Source of the DNA: Bradyrhizobium sp.
GTDB taxonomy: Bacteria > Pseudomonadota > Alphaproteobacteria > Rhizobiales > Xanthobacteraceae
DNA: 18,774 bases
Reading direction: 5' to 3'
Assembly: GCA_028290305.1 (NCBI GenBank)
Contig: JAQGKC010000486.1
Coordinates: 1-18,774, forward strand
Numbering within the stretch: the first letter of the stretch is position 1; the number at the start of each line of letters is the position of its first letter. Positions 1 through 6,714 of this stretch are shown here, piece by piece. The notes below the pieces were generated by a model. It saw only the letters and a list, made by a program, of their open reading frames with translations. It had not been told where the DNA came from and ran no database searches. The position numbers were made by a program, and so were the translations under genes.

Positions 1-669
1 GCCGGCCGCTTCCTGCAGAAGGGTCCCGACTTCGAAGGCCAGATCCGCCAACTGCGTTCTTACGACGGCGTGTTTTTCACCAAGCCCGGCGCGCGCAAGC
101 TGGCGCATTATGTCGAACGCGAGATCACCCGGCTTTTGGCCGCGCGTTCCGCACCGATCGCGCTGCCGACCGAACCGGCCACGCCCGACGCCAATGCGCT
201 GCCGGGTCAGCCGGCGCCGCGTCCGCTGGCGGGACCGATCCTGCCGCTGGTGGCCTCCTCTGTCGGCACCGATCAATTGCTCGGCGGCCCGGGATCGCGC
301 CCGGCCGCGGTCGACGCCCTCGCCGCGCGAACGCTGGTCAAGGGCGAACCGCTCGCACCGCCCGCCGGCCGCGCCGATGATTTTGTCTGGCCGCGCCGCG
401 AAGTCGGACGCGAACAGGCCAAGGGCGAAACACCGGTCGCATCGATTTCGCCGGATGGAACGGTTGCGGCCCCCGCTCCCGCCGCGCCGCCGAAGCCGAA
501 GAAAGTTCGGCCCATACAATCGGCGTCGCCGTCGTATCGGGATTTCTTCGGATTTGGAAATCCGCCGCCGCGCCAGTTGCAACCGGCTCAGCCGCAAGGC
601 CCGCGACCGCCACGGCCTCCGGCTAATGTCGGACGGGCTGCGTCGTTCCCGGACTTCTTCACCCGCTGA
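1..669 (+). CDS. DUF459-like (SGNH/GDSL-type) protein, C-terminal part
   Basis: This is the 3' end of a gene whose start lies before the window; frame 1 is open from base 1 to the TGA at 667-669, giving 222 residues. The first 45 or so residues (GPDFEGQIRQLRSYDGVFFT, then KPGARKLAHYVEREI) resemble the end of the catalytic domain of DUF459 proteins, a periplasmic SGNH-hydrolase-like family common in Bradyrhizobium; the DGVFFTKPGARKLAHY stretch would hold the distal part of the active site. The remaining 170 residues are a Pro/Ala-rich low-complexity tail (for example PAPAAPPKPKK near residue 157) ending in FPDFFTR. That tail is probably disordered. The substrate is unknown. The family call is from memory of the motif, without the N-terminal GDS block in view. 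The GTG at base 70 is an internal codon, not the start. Confidence 0.72.
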   Translation, partial: AGRFLQKGPDFEGQIRQLRSYDGVFFTKPGARKLAHYVEREITRLLAARSAPIALPTEPATPDANALPGQPAPRPLAGPILPLVASSVGTDQLLGGPGSRPAAVDALAARTLVKGEPLAPPAGRADDFVWPRREVGREQAKGETPVASISPDGTVAAPAPAAPPKPKKVRPIQSASPSYRDFFGFGNPPPRQLQPAQPQGPRPPRPPANVGRAASFPDFFTR

Positions 670-676
670 TGCACGC

Positions 677-803
677 CAGTCCGGGAAGCGCGCAAGCGCG
701 AACCCTGAATGGCGCGGCAAATAATTTCCGGGTTCCGGGTCCACAGCGAAGCCTGTCGTCGCGCCGTGCGCGCGGACCCGTTGGACGCGTGTCCGGAATG
801 ACG
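677..803. repeat. Degenerate palindromic intergenic repeat between convergent genes
   Basis: This fills the gap between the stop of the DUF459-like gene (669) and the stop of the csbD-like gene (825). It begins with agtccggg, contains gaaccctgaat facing atttccgggttc as imperfect arms, and ends in gtccggaatgacg. The same building blocks (agtccgg, cgaaccc-gaat, attccgggttc, ccggaatgacg) occur in the much better preserved hairpin at 5041-5119, so I read it as a decayed relative. A role as a bidirectional terminator is possible but there is no T-run. Confidence 0.5.
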
Positions 804-824
804 AGCTAGCTTAGAGTGATCAGC

Positions 825-1202
825 TCAGCTGTAATACCGCCAACGCTGCGGCGGCGGCCGGCGCGGCGGACGAGTCATCAGCATCGCCAGCGCGAAGCCG
901 ATGCCGCCCGCGATCAATAGCGCGCCGAGCGGATTGTCCTGCACCTTTTTCGCCACGGCTTGCGAGCTGTCGCGAAAGGTGTCGCCGCTGTTCTCATAGG
1001 CGTCCTTGGCGTAGCTGGCGGCCGCATCGCTGGCGTCGCGCGCGGCGTCCTTGGCTTGGCCGTACAGGTTCTGCACCGTGCCGGTGGCCTCACGGGCACG
1101 ACCCGCGGCCTGGGTCTTCGCATCGCCGGCCATATCGCCGACGGCACCCTCGACTTTACCGGCGACATCCTTTGCCGAGCCGGCAATTCGATCCTTGTCC
1201 AT
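825..1202 (-). CDS. CsbD-family stress-response protein with C-terminal membrane anchor
   Basis: The protein has 125 residues. The N-terminal half (MDKDRIAGSAKDVAGKVEGA to about residue 60) is a CsbD-like, Ala/Lys/Asp-rich amphipathic helix region. CsbD proteins are small general-stress proteins of unknown biochemical role. Residues 91-109 (PLGALLIAGGIGFALAMLM) form one hydrophobic segment followed by a basic RPPRRPPP tail, like the ElaB/DUF883 membrane anchor, so the product is probably inner-membrane attached. The ATG at 1202 is chosen because AAGGAG lies 8-9 bases upstream (around 1211-1216). The longer reading frame back to 1328 lacks CsbD character. A candidate EcfG-type stress promoter lies at 1297-1321. 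The gene is convergent with the DUF459-like gene, with a repeat between them. Confidence 0.85.
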   Translation of the reverse strand: MDKDRIAGSAKDVAGKVEGAVGDMAGDAKTQAAGRAREATGTVQNLYGQAKDAARDASDAAASYAKDAYENSGDTFRDSSQAVAKKVQDNPLGALLIAGGIGFALAMLMTRPPRRPPPQRWRYYS

Positions 1203-1296
1203 CGCGGTCACTCCTTGTTGCGCGCGCCCGGTCGCTCTTAGCCGATGTGTCCAAGAGCATGCTTTGCACGCGCGCGAGATGATTCTCGGTGGGTGT

Positions 1297-1321
1297 AACC
1301 GATGAGGCCTGCTCCGGTTCC
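1297..1321 (-). promoter_or_regulatory. Candidate EcfG (general stress sigma factor) promoter of the csbD-like gene
   Basis: On the minus strand GGAAC (1321-1317) is followed after 16 bases by GGTT (1300-1297). The alphaproteobacterial EcfG consensus is GGAAC-N16/17-CGTT, so eight of nine positions match. It would give a leader of roughly 85 bases before the csbD ATG at 1202. The match fits the known stress association of CsbD, but short motifs recur by chance in GC-rich DNA. Confidence 0.4.
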
Positions 1322-1332
1322 GACGCACCAGG

Positions 1333-1420
1333 TTCTGATTAAATCAGAGCCTGGCTCTATTTCTCTGTTTGACGCATTTTCTTTCACGCGGACCGATATC
1401 CGCTTCGCTCGAAACCGTTT
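1333..1420. repeat. Dispersed Bradyrhizobium-type intergenic repeat
   Basis: The element opens with a perfect 15-bp dyad, TCTGATT-A-AATCAGA (1334-1348), continues through a gcctggctct stretch, and ends with gacgcattttctttcacg (1371-1388) and gatatccgcttcgctcgaaa (1394-1413). I recognise this order as a variant of a very common Bradyrhizobium intergenic repeat, whose usual version reads gcgttttcttcacgcgaacc then ggtatccacttcgctcg and closes with gaaaacgc. The copy is diverged. It ends exactly at the stop codon of the SDR gene (1420-1422). Function is unknown. The 218-bp gap 1203-1419 holds only this repeat and the csbD upstream region. Confidence 0.55.
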
Positions 1421-2154
1421 CAGAGAATCAGCCCGCCATCGACCACCAGGGTTTGGCCAACGATGTAGGACGCCAAAGGCGACGCCAGAAACAGCGCGGC
1501 GCCGGCCATGTCGGCCGGCGTTCCCAGCCGCTTCAGCGGTATCCGTTCGATCGCGCCTTCGAGCCGCTTCGGATTTGCGGTCGTCACCTTGGTCATCTTG
1601 GTATCGACGAGACCGGGCGCGATGCCGTTGACGCGAATGCCGTCCTCGGCCCACGCCTCGCCGAGCGTTCGGGTTAGCCCAACGGCGCCGGTCTTCGAGG
1701 CGTTGTAGGCCGGATTGCCTTTGGTCGAATGATAGGCGGCCGTTGAACTGACAATGATGAGCGAGCCTTTAGCTGCGCGCAGCATCGGATGAAACCGGGT
1801 GGCGCAGGCCATCAGGCTGGTCAGATTGACTTCGAGCACCTGACGAAATCCGGCCATCTCGAATTCGCCGCGCCGGTAAATCACCGCACCCTGCGCCAGC
1901 ACCAGCACGTCGAGCCGGTCGAATGACGGCCTGAAATTCTCGATCGCCTTGGCATCGCTGACGTCGAGCTGAACGTAATGCAGGCCCTCCAGATGCGATC
2001 CTTCGCTCAGCGAATAGTCGGCGGCATGAGGGCGGGTACCGCATACATGGACGCGCGCGCGCTTGGCCCGAAACGCTTGCGCGATGCCGTTGCCGATACC
2101 GCTCGAGCCGCCCACCACGAGAATCTGCTTTCCGCTGAAATCCAGTTCATTCAT
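1420..2154 (-). CDS. Short-chain dehydrogenase/reductase (SDR) oxidoreductase
   Basis: A 244-residue classical SDR. It has the Rossmann motif GGSSGIG (residues 15-21), Asn110 in the LEVNLTS segment, Ser136/Ser137 (VSSTAAY), and the catalytic Tyr150-x3-Lys154 (YNASK), then IRVNGIAPGLVDT and the family-typical C-terminus GQTLVVDGGLIL. The usual NNAG motif reads LAQGA (87-90). It catalyses NAD(P)-dependent oxidation or reduction of an unknown alcohol/carbonyl substrate in the cytosol. ATG 2154 is chosen because the family Rossmann strand begins a few residues later; AAGGA lies about 10 bases upstream. An in-frame ATG lies at 2175 and the frame is open to 2220. It is transcribed divergently from the TfdA-like dioxygenase, which suggests a shared catabolic role, but no substrate can be read from sequence. 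Confidence 0.85.
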   Translation of the reverse strand: MNELDFSGKQILVVGGSSGIGNGIAQAFRAKRARVHVCGTRPHAADYSLSEGSHLEGLHYVQLDVSDAKAIENFRPSFDRLDVLVLAQGAVIYRRGEFEMAGFRQVLEVNLTSLMACATRFHPMLRAAKGSLIIVSSTAAYHSTKGNPAYNASKTGAVGLTRTLGEAWAEDGIRVNGIAPGLVDTKMTKVTTANPKRLEGAIERIPLKRLGTPADMAGAALFLASPLASYIVGQTLVVDGGLIL

Positions 2155-2308
2155 CGGCCTACGATCCTTTTTCATCTGGTCCGGATGAGGCCCGGACGTG
2201 ACACGAGGGATGCACTGCATGCGTCTTAATGCGTTGACATCGCAATGTCAGGGAGTAGTTTTTTCCTAAACGGAGCGGGACAACCGCTTTTCGATCAGGA
2301 GAAACGCC
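2155..2308. promoter_or_regulatory. Divergent regulatory region with operator-like dyad (SDR / dioxygenase)
   Basis: This 154-bp region separates two divergent genes. It contains a perfect 16-bp inverted repeat TGACAT-CGCA-ATGTCA (2235-2250) that overlaps a consensus -35 hexamer TTGACA (2234-2239) for the rightward gene; no convincing -10 follows (TAGTTT at 2256 is weak). Other dyads are ATGCA-C-TGCAT (2210-2220) and GTCCGG-N7-CCGGAC (2179-2197), the latter in the presumed leader of the SDR gene. The dioxygenase ribosome-binding site is AGGAG just before 2302. The dyad is a plausible regulator-binding site; the regulator is not in the window. Confidence 0.4.
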
Positions 2309-3316
2309 ATGACTGTCTCGATCCGGCAGCTTCACCCGCATTTTTTCGGCGAGGTCTCCGGCGTCGATCTGAGAAAGCCGCTGACGCCGCAAGAGGCCGC
2401 CGATATCGAAGCCGGCATGGATAAATACGCCGTGCTGCTATTCCCCAATCAGGATATTACCGACGACCAGCAATTGGTCTTCGCCCGCAATTTTGGCGAG
2501 CGCGAAAATGCACGCGGCGGCACCGTGACCAAGCGGGAAGATTACCGGCTCTCATCCGGGTTGAACGATGTCTCCAACCTCGGCAAGGACGGCAAACCGC
2601 TGCCGCGCGACCACCGCACACATCTGTTCAATCTCGGCAACTGCCTGTGGCATTCCGACAGTTCGTTCCGGCCGATCCCGGCGAAATTTTCGCTGCTGTC
2701 GGCGCGAGTGGTCAATCCGAAGGGCGGCAACACCGAATTCGCCGACATGCGCGCGGCCTATGACGCGCTCGACGACGAGACCAAAGCCGAGATCGAGGAC
2801 ATGATCTGCGAGCATTCGCTGATGTATTCGCGGGGCTCGCTGGGCTTTCTCGATTATACCGAGGAGGAAAAGCAAATGTTCAAACCGGTGCTGCAACGCC
2901 TGGTGCGCACGCATCCGGTGCACGGCCGCAAATCGCTGTATCTGTCGTCGCATGCCGGCGGCATCGTCGGCATGACGGTGCCGGAGGCGCGGCTGTTGCT
3001 GCGCGACCTCAACGAGCACGCCACCAAGCCGGAGTTCGTCTATGTCCACAAATGGACGCTGCATGACCTCGTGATGTGGGACAACCGCCAGACCATGCAC
3101 CGCGTCCGCCGCTACGATCAGTCGCAGCCGCGCGCGACATGCGCCGCGCAACGGTGGCCGGCACCGTGCCGACGGCCGCGCAACAGGCCGCAGAGTAAAA
3201 GATACGTCGTCGTCCCCGCGAACGCGACGCGAACGCGGGGACCCATACGCCGTGTCCTCTCTTATGAAGTCGAAGCGGCCAAAAGTGCGCTGGAGCAGCC
3301 GTCGCACTCAACATAA
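2309..3316 (+). CDS. TfdA/TauD-type Fe(II)/2-oxoglutarate dioxygenase, 3' end frameshifted
   Basis: Non-haem iron dioxygenase that would couple 2-oxoglutarate decarboxylation to hydroxylation of an anionic substrate. Iron ligands are visible as His115-x-Asp117 (LWHSDSSF) and distal His264 (MWDNRQTMHRVRRYD). The body closely resembles TfdA, the 2,4-D dioxygenase (FARNFG, LWHSDSSF, NTEFADMRAAYDAL, FVY-H-W, DLVMWDNR). Residues 1-275 are normal. After Arg275 a CGCGCG run (3131-3136) carries two bases too many; removing a GC pair restores DMRRATVAGTVPTAAQQAAE and a stop at 3196-3198, a 295-residue protein of usual family length. As the sequence stands, translation continues 60 residues into unrelated sequence and the adjoining repeat, and loses the Arg (restored position 279) that normally anchors the substrate. 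Start ATG 2309 has AGGAG 7 bases upstream. The substrate is not predictable; 2,4-D activity should not be assumed. Confidence 0.85.
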   Translation: MTVSIRQLHPHFFGEVSGVDLRKPLTPQEAADIEAGMDKYAVLLFPNQDITDDQQLVFARNFGERENARGGTVTKREDYRLSSGLNDVSNLGKDGKPLPRDHRTHLFNLGNCLWHSDSSFRPIPAKFSLLSARVVNPKGGNTEFADMRAAYDALDDETKAEIEDMICEHSLMYSRGSLGFLDYTEEEKQMFKPVLQRLVRTHPVHGRKSLYLSSHAGGIVGMTVPEARLLLRDLNEHATKPEFVYVHKWTLHDLVMWDNRQTMHRVRRYDQSQPRATCAAQRWPAPCRRPRNRPQSKRYVVVPANATRTRGPIRRVLSYEVEAAKSALEQPSHST

Positions 3317-3356
3317 GCCTTGGGGGTTATGGGTCCCCGCGTTCGCGGGGACGACG
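3208..3356. repeat. Palindromic repeat (REP-like pair) between convergent genes
   Basis: The left arm 3208-3246 and right arm 3329-3356 are inverted copies of a unit reading cgtcgtccccgcgaacgcg then gggacccat. Each unit is itself a hairpin of the type GTCCCCGC-loop-GCGGGGAC. The left arm matches the right exactly except for an extra 11 bp, a near-perfect tandem duplication (3217-3227 and 3228-3238). The element fills the space between the original dioxygenase stop (3198) and the yqgE stop (3392), and the frameshifted dioxygenase frame reads through it to 3316. Confidence 0.75.
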
Positions 3357-3391
3357 CGGCAATTTGCGTCAGGTGTCGGCGCGAAATTCCG

Positions 3392-4042
3392 CTACGCATG
3401 TCCCGCTTCGGCGGACAACATGCCCGGATCGATTCCGATCTTGCGCAGCGCGCGCAGGTATTTTTCCTCGACGTCGCCGCCGAAGATCAGATCCGGATCG
3501 GCATCGCAATGCAGCCAGCCATTATGCTGGATTTCCGTTTCCAATTGTCCCGCCGCCCAGCCGGCATAGCCCAAGGCGAGAATCGCATGCTTTGGCCCGG
3601 CGCCCTTGGCGATCGCCTTGAGGATGTCGACCGTCGCGGTCAGGCAAATTCCGTCGTCGATCTTCAGCGTCGCATCCTCGATGAAGAAATCGCTCGAATG
3701 CAGCACGAAGCCGCGGCCGGTCTCGACCGGACCGCCCTTCAGCACTTTCATGGTTTCGGCGTTTTCCGGCAGCTTGATCTGGTCGGCCTTCTCGATGATG
3801 TCGAGTTGCACCAGCAATCCGGGAAAATCGATACTGCCGGCCGGGCGATTGACGATGATGCCCATGGCGCCTTCGGATGAATGGGCGCAAAGATAGATCA
3901 CCGAGCGTTCGAAGCGCGGATCATCCATCACCGGCATGGCGATCAGCAGCTGGCCATCGAGATAGCCTCGGCCTGCCGAATCGTCGCCCGTGCCGGCGGG
4001 CTTGTGGCGAACAGTCCTCGGTCTTTTGCCTTCAGGGTCCAT
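3392..4042 (-). CDS. YqgE/AlgH family protein (DUF179)
   Basis: With ATG 4042 the product has 216 residues, near the usual family length of about 190-210. Recognisable family blocks are [39 protein letters not shown] then NRPAG, the LKGGPV motif followed by [22 protein letters not shown] and the acidic C-terminal part with [13 protein letters not shown]. YqgE/AlgH proteins are cytosolic and widespread; their molecular function is not established, though AlgH is linked to alginate regulation in Pseudomonas. The frame is open further upstream, with an ATG at 4072 and a TTG at 4099. I prefer 4042 for length and a GAGAG about 10 bases upstream, but the start is uncertain. It is divergent from the DsbD-alpha-like gene and convergent with the dioxygenase. 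Confidence 0.9.
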   Translation of the reverse strand: MDPEGKRPRTVRHKPAGTGDDSAGRGYLDGQLLIAMPVMDDPRFERSVIYLCAHSSEGAMGIIVNRPAGSIDFPGLLVQLDIIEKADQIKLPENAETMKVLKGGPVETGRGFVLHSSDFFIEDATLKIDDGICLTATVDILKAIAKGAGPKHAILALGYAGWAAGQLETEIQHNGWLHCDADPDLIFGGDVEEKYLRALRKIGIDPGMLSAEAGHA

Positions 4043-4178
4043 CCGCAAAGGACTCTCAATGTTGGTACGCATCCTGATATTGGGTGCCGGTTCTGTCAAT
4101 CAAGCTTCGCGCCGCGTTTGGTAATACATCACAAGCAATTCAATGGTTTGCGGCCGCGCTTGGCTGTAAAGACGCCCC

Positions 4179-5036
4179 ATGACCGTCATAGTTCCCATGC
4201 GCACTGCACTCGGCTTTGCCGCAACCTTGTTTGCGGCATGCTTATTTTCGGCATCTTTGGTGATCGAGGCCCGCGCCCAGGATGCGTCGCCATGGCAGCG
4301 GGACGGACACTCCGCGGTTCGGCTGCTGGCGGGGTCGCGCAGTGGCGCGGTGCTGCTCGGCGGCGTCGCCCTTCAGCTTCAGCCGGGGTGGAAAACCTAC
4401 TGGCGGACGCCCGGCGATTCCGGCGTGCCGCCGCGTTTCGACTTCTCCAAATCGGAAAACATCGAAGCCGTGACTGTTCTGTGGCCGGCCCCGATGAAGT
4501 TTGACGACGGCGCCGGGGGCAACTCCATGGGTTATCACGACCAGGTCGTGCTGCCGCTGCGGATCGTCGCGAAAAATACCGACAAGCCAGTGACGCTTCG
4601 CGCCGCTATTAATTATGCGGTCTGCGAGAAACTCTGCATTCCCGTTGAAGCCGACGCCGAACTCGCCTTCACCAGCGTGGCGAGCACCGAGGACAGCGCG
4701 CTGTTCGCCGCTCTCGATACGGTGCCGAAACCGGCCAATGTCGGCGATCCCAACCCGCTGACCATCCGCGACGTCAAGCGCGACGGCAAATCGGCCGTGC
4801 TGGTCGACGTGGTCGCGCCGCCCGAGGCCGGCGACGTCAATCTGTTTGTCGAAGGACCGACACCGGACTGGGCGCTGCCGGTTCCAAAACTGCTCGAACA
4901 TAGCCCGACCGGGGTCAAGCGCTTCACCTTCGAGCTCGACGGCCTGCCCCCGGGTACGACCCCCGAAGGCGCCGCACTCAAATTGACGCTGGTCGGCGGC
5001 GACCGCTCCTACGAATTCAATATCAATTTGGAATAA
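4179..5036 (+). CDS. Secreted DsbD-alpha-like protein (stand-alone thiol:disulfide domain)
   Basis: 285 residues. The N-terminus (MRTALGFAATLFAACLFSAS within residues 7-26) is a Sec signal peptide with likely cleavage after ARA (about residue 33), so the protein is periplasmic. The mature part resembles the N-terminal domain of DsbD/ScsB: GWKTYWRTPGDSGVPP (70-85), NSMGYHDQVVLPL, and a redox-type Cys149-x3-Cys153 in NYAVCEKLCIPVEA. In DsbD this domain passes electrons from the membrane domain to periplasmic partners. Here the transmembrane and thioredoxin domains are absent, and no candidate partner is next door. The start could be ATG 4179 or ATG 4197 (Met7); the latter gives the more typical signal peptide. 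It is divergent from yqgE across a gap of about 135 bp in which I see no clear promoter. A hairpin repeat begins 4 bp after the stop. Confidence 0.8.
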   Translation: MTVIVPMRTALGFAATLFAACLFSASLVIEARAQDASPWQRDGHSAVRLLAGSRSGAVLLGGVALQLQPGWKTYWRTPGDSGVPPRFDFSKSENIEAVTVLWPAPMKFDDGAGGNSMGYHDQVVLPLRIVAKNTDKPVTLRAAINYAVCEKLCIPVEADAELAFTSVASTEDSALFAALDTVPKPANVGDPNPLTIRDVKRDGKSAVLVDVVAPPEAGDVNLFVEGPTPDWALPVPKLLEHSPTGVKRFTFELDGLPPGTTPEGAALKLTLVGGDRSYEFNINLE

Positions 5037-5040
5037 CCCG

Positions 5041-5119
5041 GTCAGTCCGGGGCGACGCGAAGCGTCGAACCCGGAATCTCGATATTCCGGGTTCGACGCT
5101 TCGCATGCCCCGGAATGAC
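5041..5119. repeat. Long perfect hairpin repeat after the DsbD-like gene
   Basis: Arms 5057-5077 and 5084-5104 are perfectly complementary over 21 bp (gcgaagcgtcgaacccggaat and its reverse complement), with a 6-base loop ctcgat. An outer stem gtcagtccggggc (5041-5053) pairs with gccccggaatgac (5107-5119) at 12 of 13 positions. It starts 4 bp after the TAA at 5034-5036. It could end transcription of that gene, although no T-run follows. It is the same family as the degenerate element at 677-803. Confidence 0.8.
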
Positions 5120-5214
5120 GGCATCAGAAATCTGGCACCCAACCGAATCTTAACGAATCGTTGATAGGCGGAATGGTCGCCGCGCCCACGCGGTGTCCAT
5201 GAGGATTTCCCGCT

Positions 5215-6600
5215 GTGGCCGTGATGGAAACTCAATCCGCAGCAACTTCGCCCACCGGCGCAATCGCGCGGCTGCGATCAATGCTTGGTCGTTTCCTTGG
5301 CGGCTCCAGCGAAGCGTCGGTCACCAAGCGGCTCGCCGGCACTATTTTTATCATCCGCGTCATCAGCGCCGCGTTGGCCTATCTTTCGCAGATCCTGCTG
5401 GCGCGCTGGATGGGCGGTTCGGATTACGGCATCTATGTCTATGTCTGGACCTGGGTGCTGCTGCTAGGCAGCATGATGGATTTCGGCATCTCGGCGTCGG
5501 CGCAAAAAATCATTCCGGAATATCGCACCCGCGGCGAGCATGCGCTGCTACGCGGCTTTCTCTCCGGCAGTCGCTGGATGACGTTTTTCGTATCGAGCGT
5601 GGTCTCGGTTCTGCTTGCTGGCATCGTGAAAGGGCTGTCGCCATGGATCGGAGCGAACGAAATCGTTCCGCTTTACATCGGCTGCCTCACGCTGCCGGCC
5701 TTCGTGGTCGCCAATACCCAGGACGGCATTGCGCGCTCGCACGACTGGATGAGGCTCGGACTGATGCCGCAATTCATCGTCCGTCAGGCGCTGCTCACCG
5801 GATCTACCGCCGGCGCGTTCGCACTCGGATTCCATCTCGGCGCAACCGTTGCGATGCTGGCCAGCGCGGCTGCGGTGTGGATCGCCATGATCGGACAGAT
5901 GATCATGCTGAACCGCAGGCTCCGCGGCCATATCGAGCCGGGACCTAAGGCCTACGATTTTCGCGGATGGCTCGCGATCTCGTTGCCGATCCTGCTGGTC
6001 GAAAGTTTCTACCTGCTGCTGTCCTACACCGACGTGCTGGTGCTGCAGCAATTTCGTTCGTCGGAAGAGGTCGGGATCTATTTCGCGGTCGTGAAGACGC
6101 TGGCGCTGGTGTCCTTCATTCACTACGCAATGTCGGCGACCACGGCGCACCGTTTTGCCGAGTATCACGCGCTCGGCGACAAAGCGCGGCTGTCGGCCTA
6201 TGTCGCGCACGCGATCAGATGGACGTTCTGGCCGTCACTCGCCGCAACCATCCTGCTGCTGGCTTTGGGCAAGCCACTATTGTGGCTGTTCGGACCGCAA
6301 TTCGTGGTTGGCTACGACATCATGTTCGTCGCGGCCATTGGGCTGGTGGTACGCTCCGCGATCGGCCCGGTCGAGCGGCTGCTCAATATGCTCGGCCATC
6401 AGCATATTTGCGCGCTGGCCTATGCGCTGGCCTTTGTCATGAACGTGGTGCTGTGCATTGCGCTGGTGCCGCGGTTCGGCGGCCACGGCGCGGCGGCGGC
6501 GACCTCAATATCGCTAACGTTCGAAACCGTGCTGCTGTTCTGGATCGTGCGGCAGCGGCTCGGGCTTCACGTGCTGGCGTTCGGGAAACGTGAGATCTAG
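5215..6600 (+). CDS. Polysaccharide flippase-like membrane protein (Wzx/MATE-type)
   Basis: 461 residues. After a roughly 45-residue hydrophilic N-terminus comes a series of about 12 hydrophobic segments (beginning IFIIRVISAALAYLSQILLA), with short basic loops. This matches the polysaccharide biosynthesis/oligosaccharide flippase family in the MOP superfamily: RWMGGSDYGIYVYVWTWVLL near residue 65, SYTDVLVLQQFRSSEEVGIY, and FGPQFVVGYDIMFVAAIGLV. Members flip undecaprenyl-linked sugar repeat units across the inner membrane, but family membership alone does not name the substrate. No glycosyltransferase or polymerase genes are adjacent, so this is an orphan. GTG 5215 is chosen because GAGGA at 5200-5204 is well spaced; ATG 5224 is an in-frame alternative 19 bases from that site. 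Its stop is followed 5 bp later by a repeat. Confidence 0.78.
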   Translation: MAVMETQSAATSPTGAIARLRSMLGRFLGGSSEASVTKRLAGTIFIIRVISAALAYLSQILLARWMGGSDYGIYVYVWTWVLLLGSMMDFGISASAQKIIPEYRTRGEHALLRGFLSGSRWMTFFVSSVVSVLLAGIVKGLSPWIGANEIVPLYIGCLTLPAFVVANTQDGIARSHDWMRLGLMPQFIVRQALLTGSTAGAFALGFHLGATVAMLASAAAVWIAMIGQMIMLNRRLRGHIEPGPKAYDFRGWLAISLPILLVESFYLLLSYTDVLVLQQFRSSEEVGIYFAVVKTLALVSFIHYAMSATTAHRFAEYHALGDKARLSAYVAHAIRWTFWPSLAATILLLALGKPLLWLFGPQFVVGYDIMFVAAIGLVVRSAIGPVERLLNMLGHQHICALAYALAFVMNVVLCIALVPRFGGHGAAAATSISLTFETVLLFWIVRQRLGLHVLAFGKREI

Positions 6601-6605
6601 TTTAT

Positions 6606-6706
6606 CGTCATCGCCCGCGAAAGCGGGCGATCCAGTAATCACAATCGCCGAAGTTCAACTCGATAGTCACGGAGTACTGGATGCCCCGCTTTCGCGGGGC
6701 ATGACG
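6606..6706. repeat. Paired inverted REP-like element with compensatory stem changes
   Basis: The left unit 6606-6637 and right unit 6675-6706 are inverted copies matching at 28 of 32 positions. Each contains its own hairpin: CGCCCGC-GAAA-GCGGGCG (6612-6629) and GCCCCGC-TTTC-GCGGGGC (6683-6700). The four mismatches are exactly two stem base pairs swapped C-G for G-C, so pairing is kept in both. The element fills almost the whole 114-bp gap between two convergent genes (stops at 6600 and 6715). Confidence 0.82.
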
Positions 6707-6714
6707 GGTGTCGC

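Noticed and set aside
2552..3307. Open frame of 251 codons opposite the dioxygenase
   Set aside because: Antisense to a gene with intact catalytic motifs; Arg/His-rich, no family resemblance.
2309..3316. Dioxygenase as a bona fide 2,4-D degradation gene (tfdA)
   Set aside because: The resemblance is to the family as a whole; the partner SDR is not a known 2,4-D gene and the 3' end is shifted, so a substrate-specific name is not justified.
5041..5119. Hairpin as a classical intrinsic terminator
   Set aside because: The stem is excellent but there is no T-run after either arm; the same sequence type recurs as a dispersed repeat, so it is listed as a repeat.
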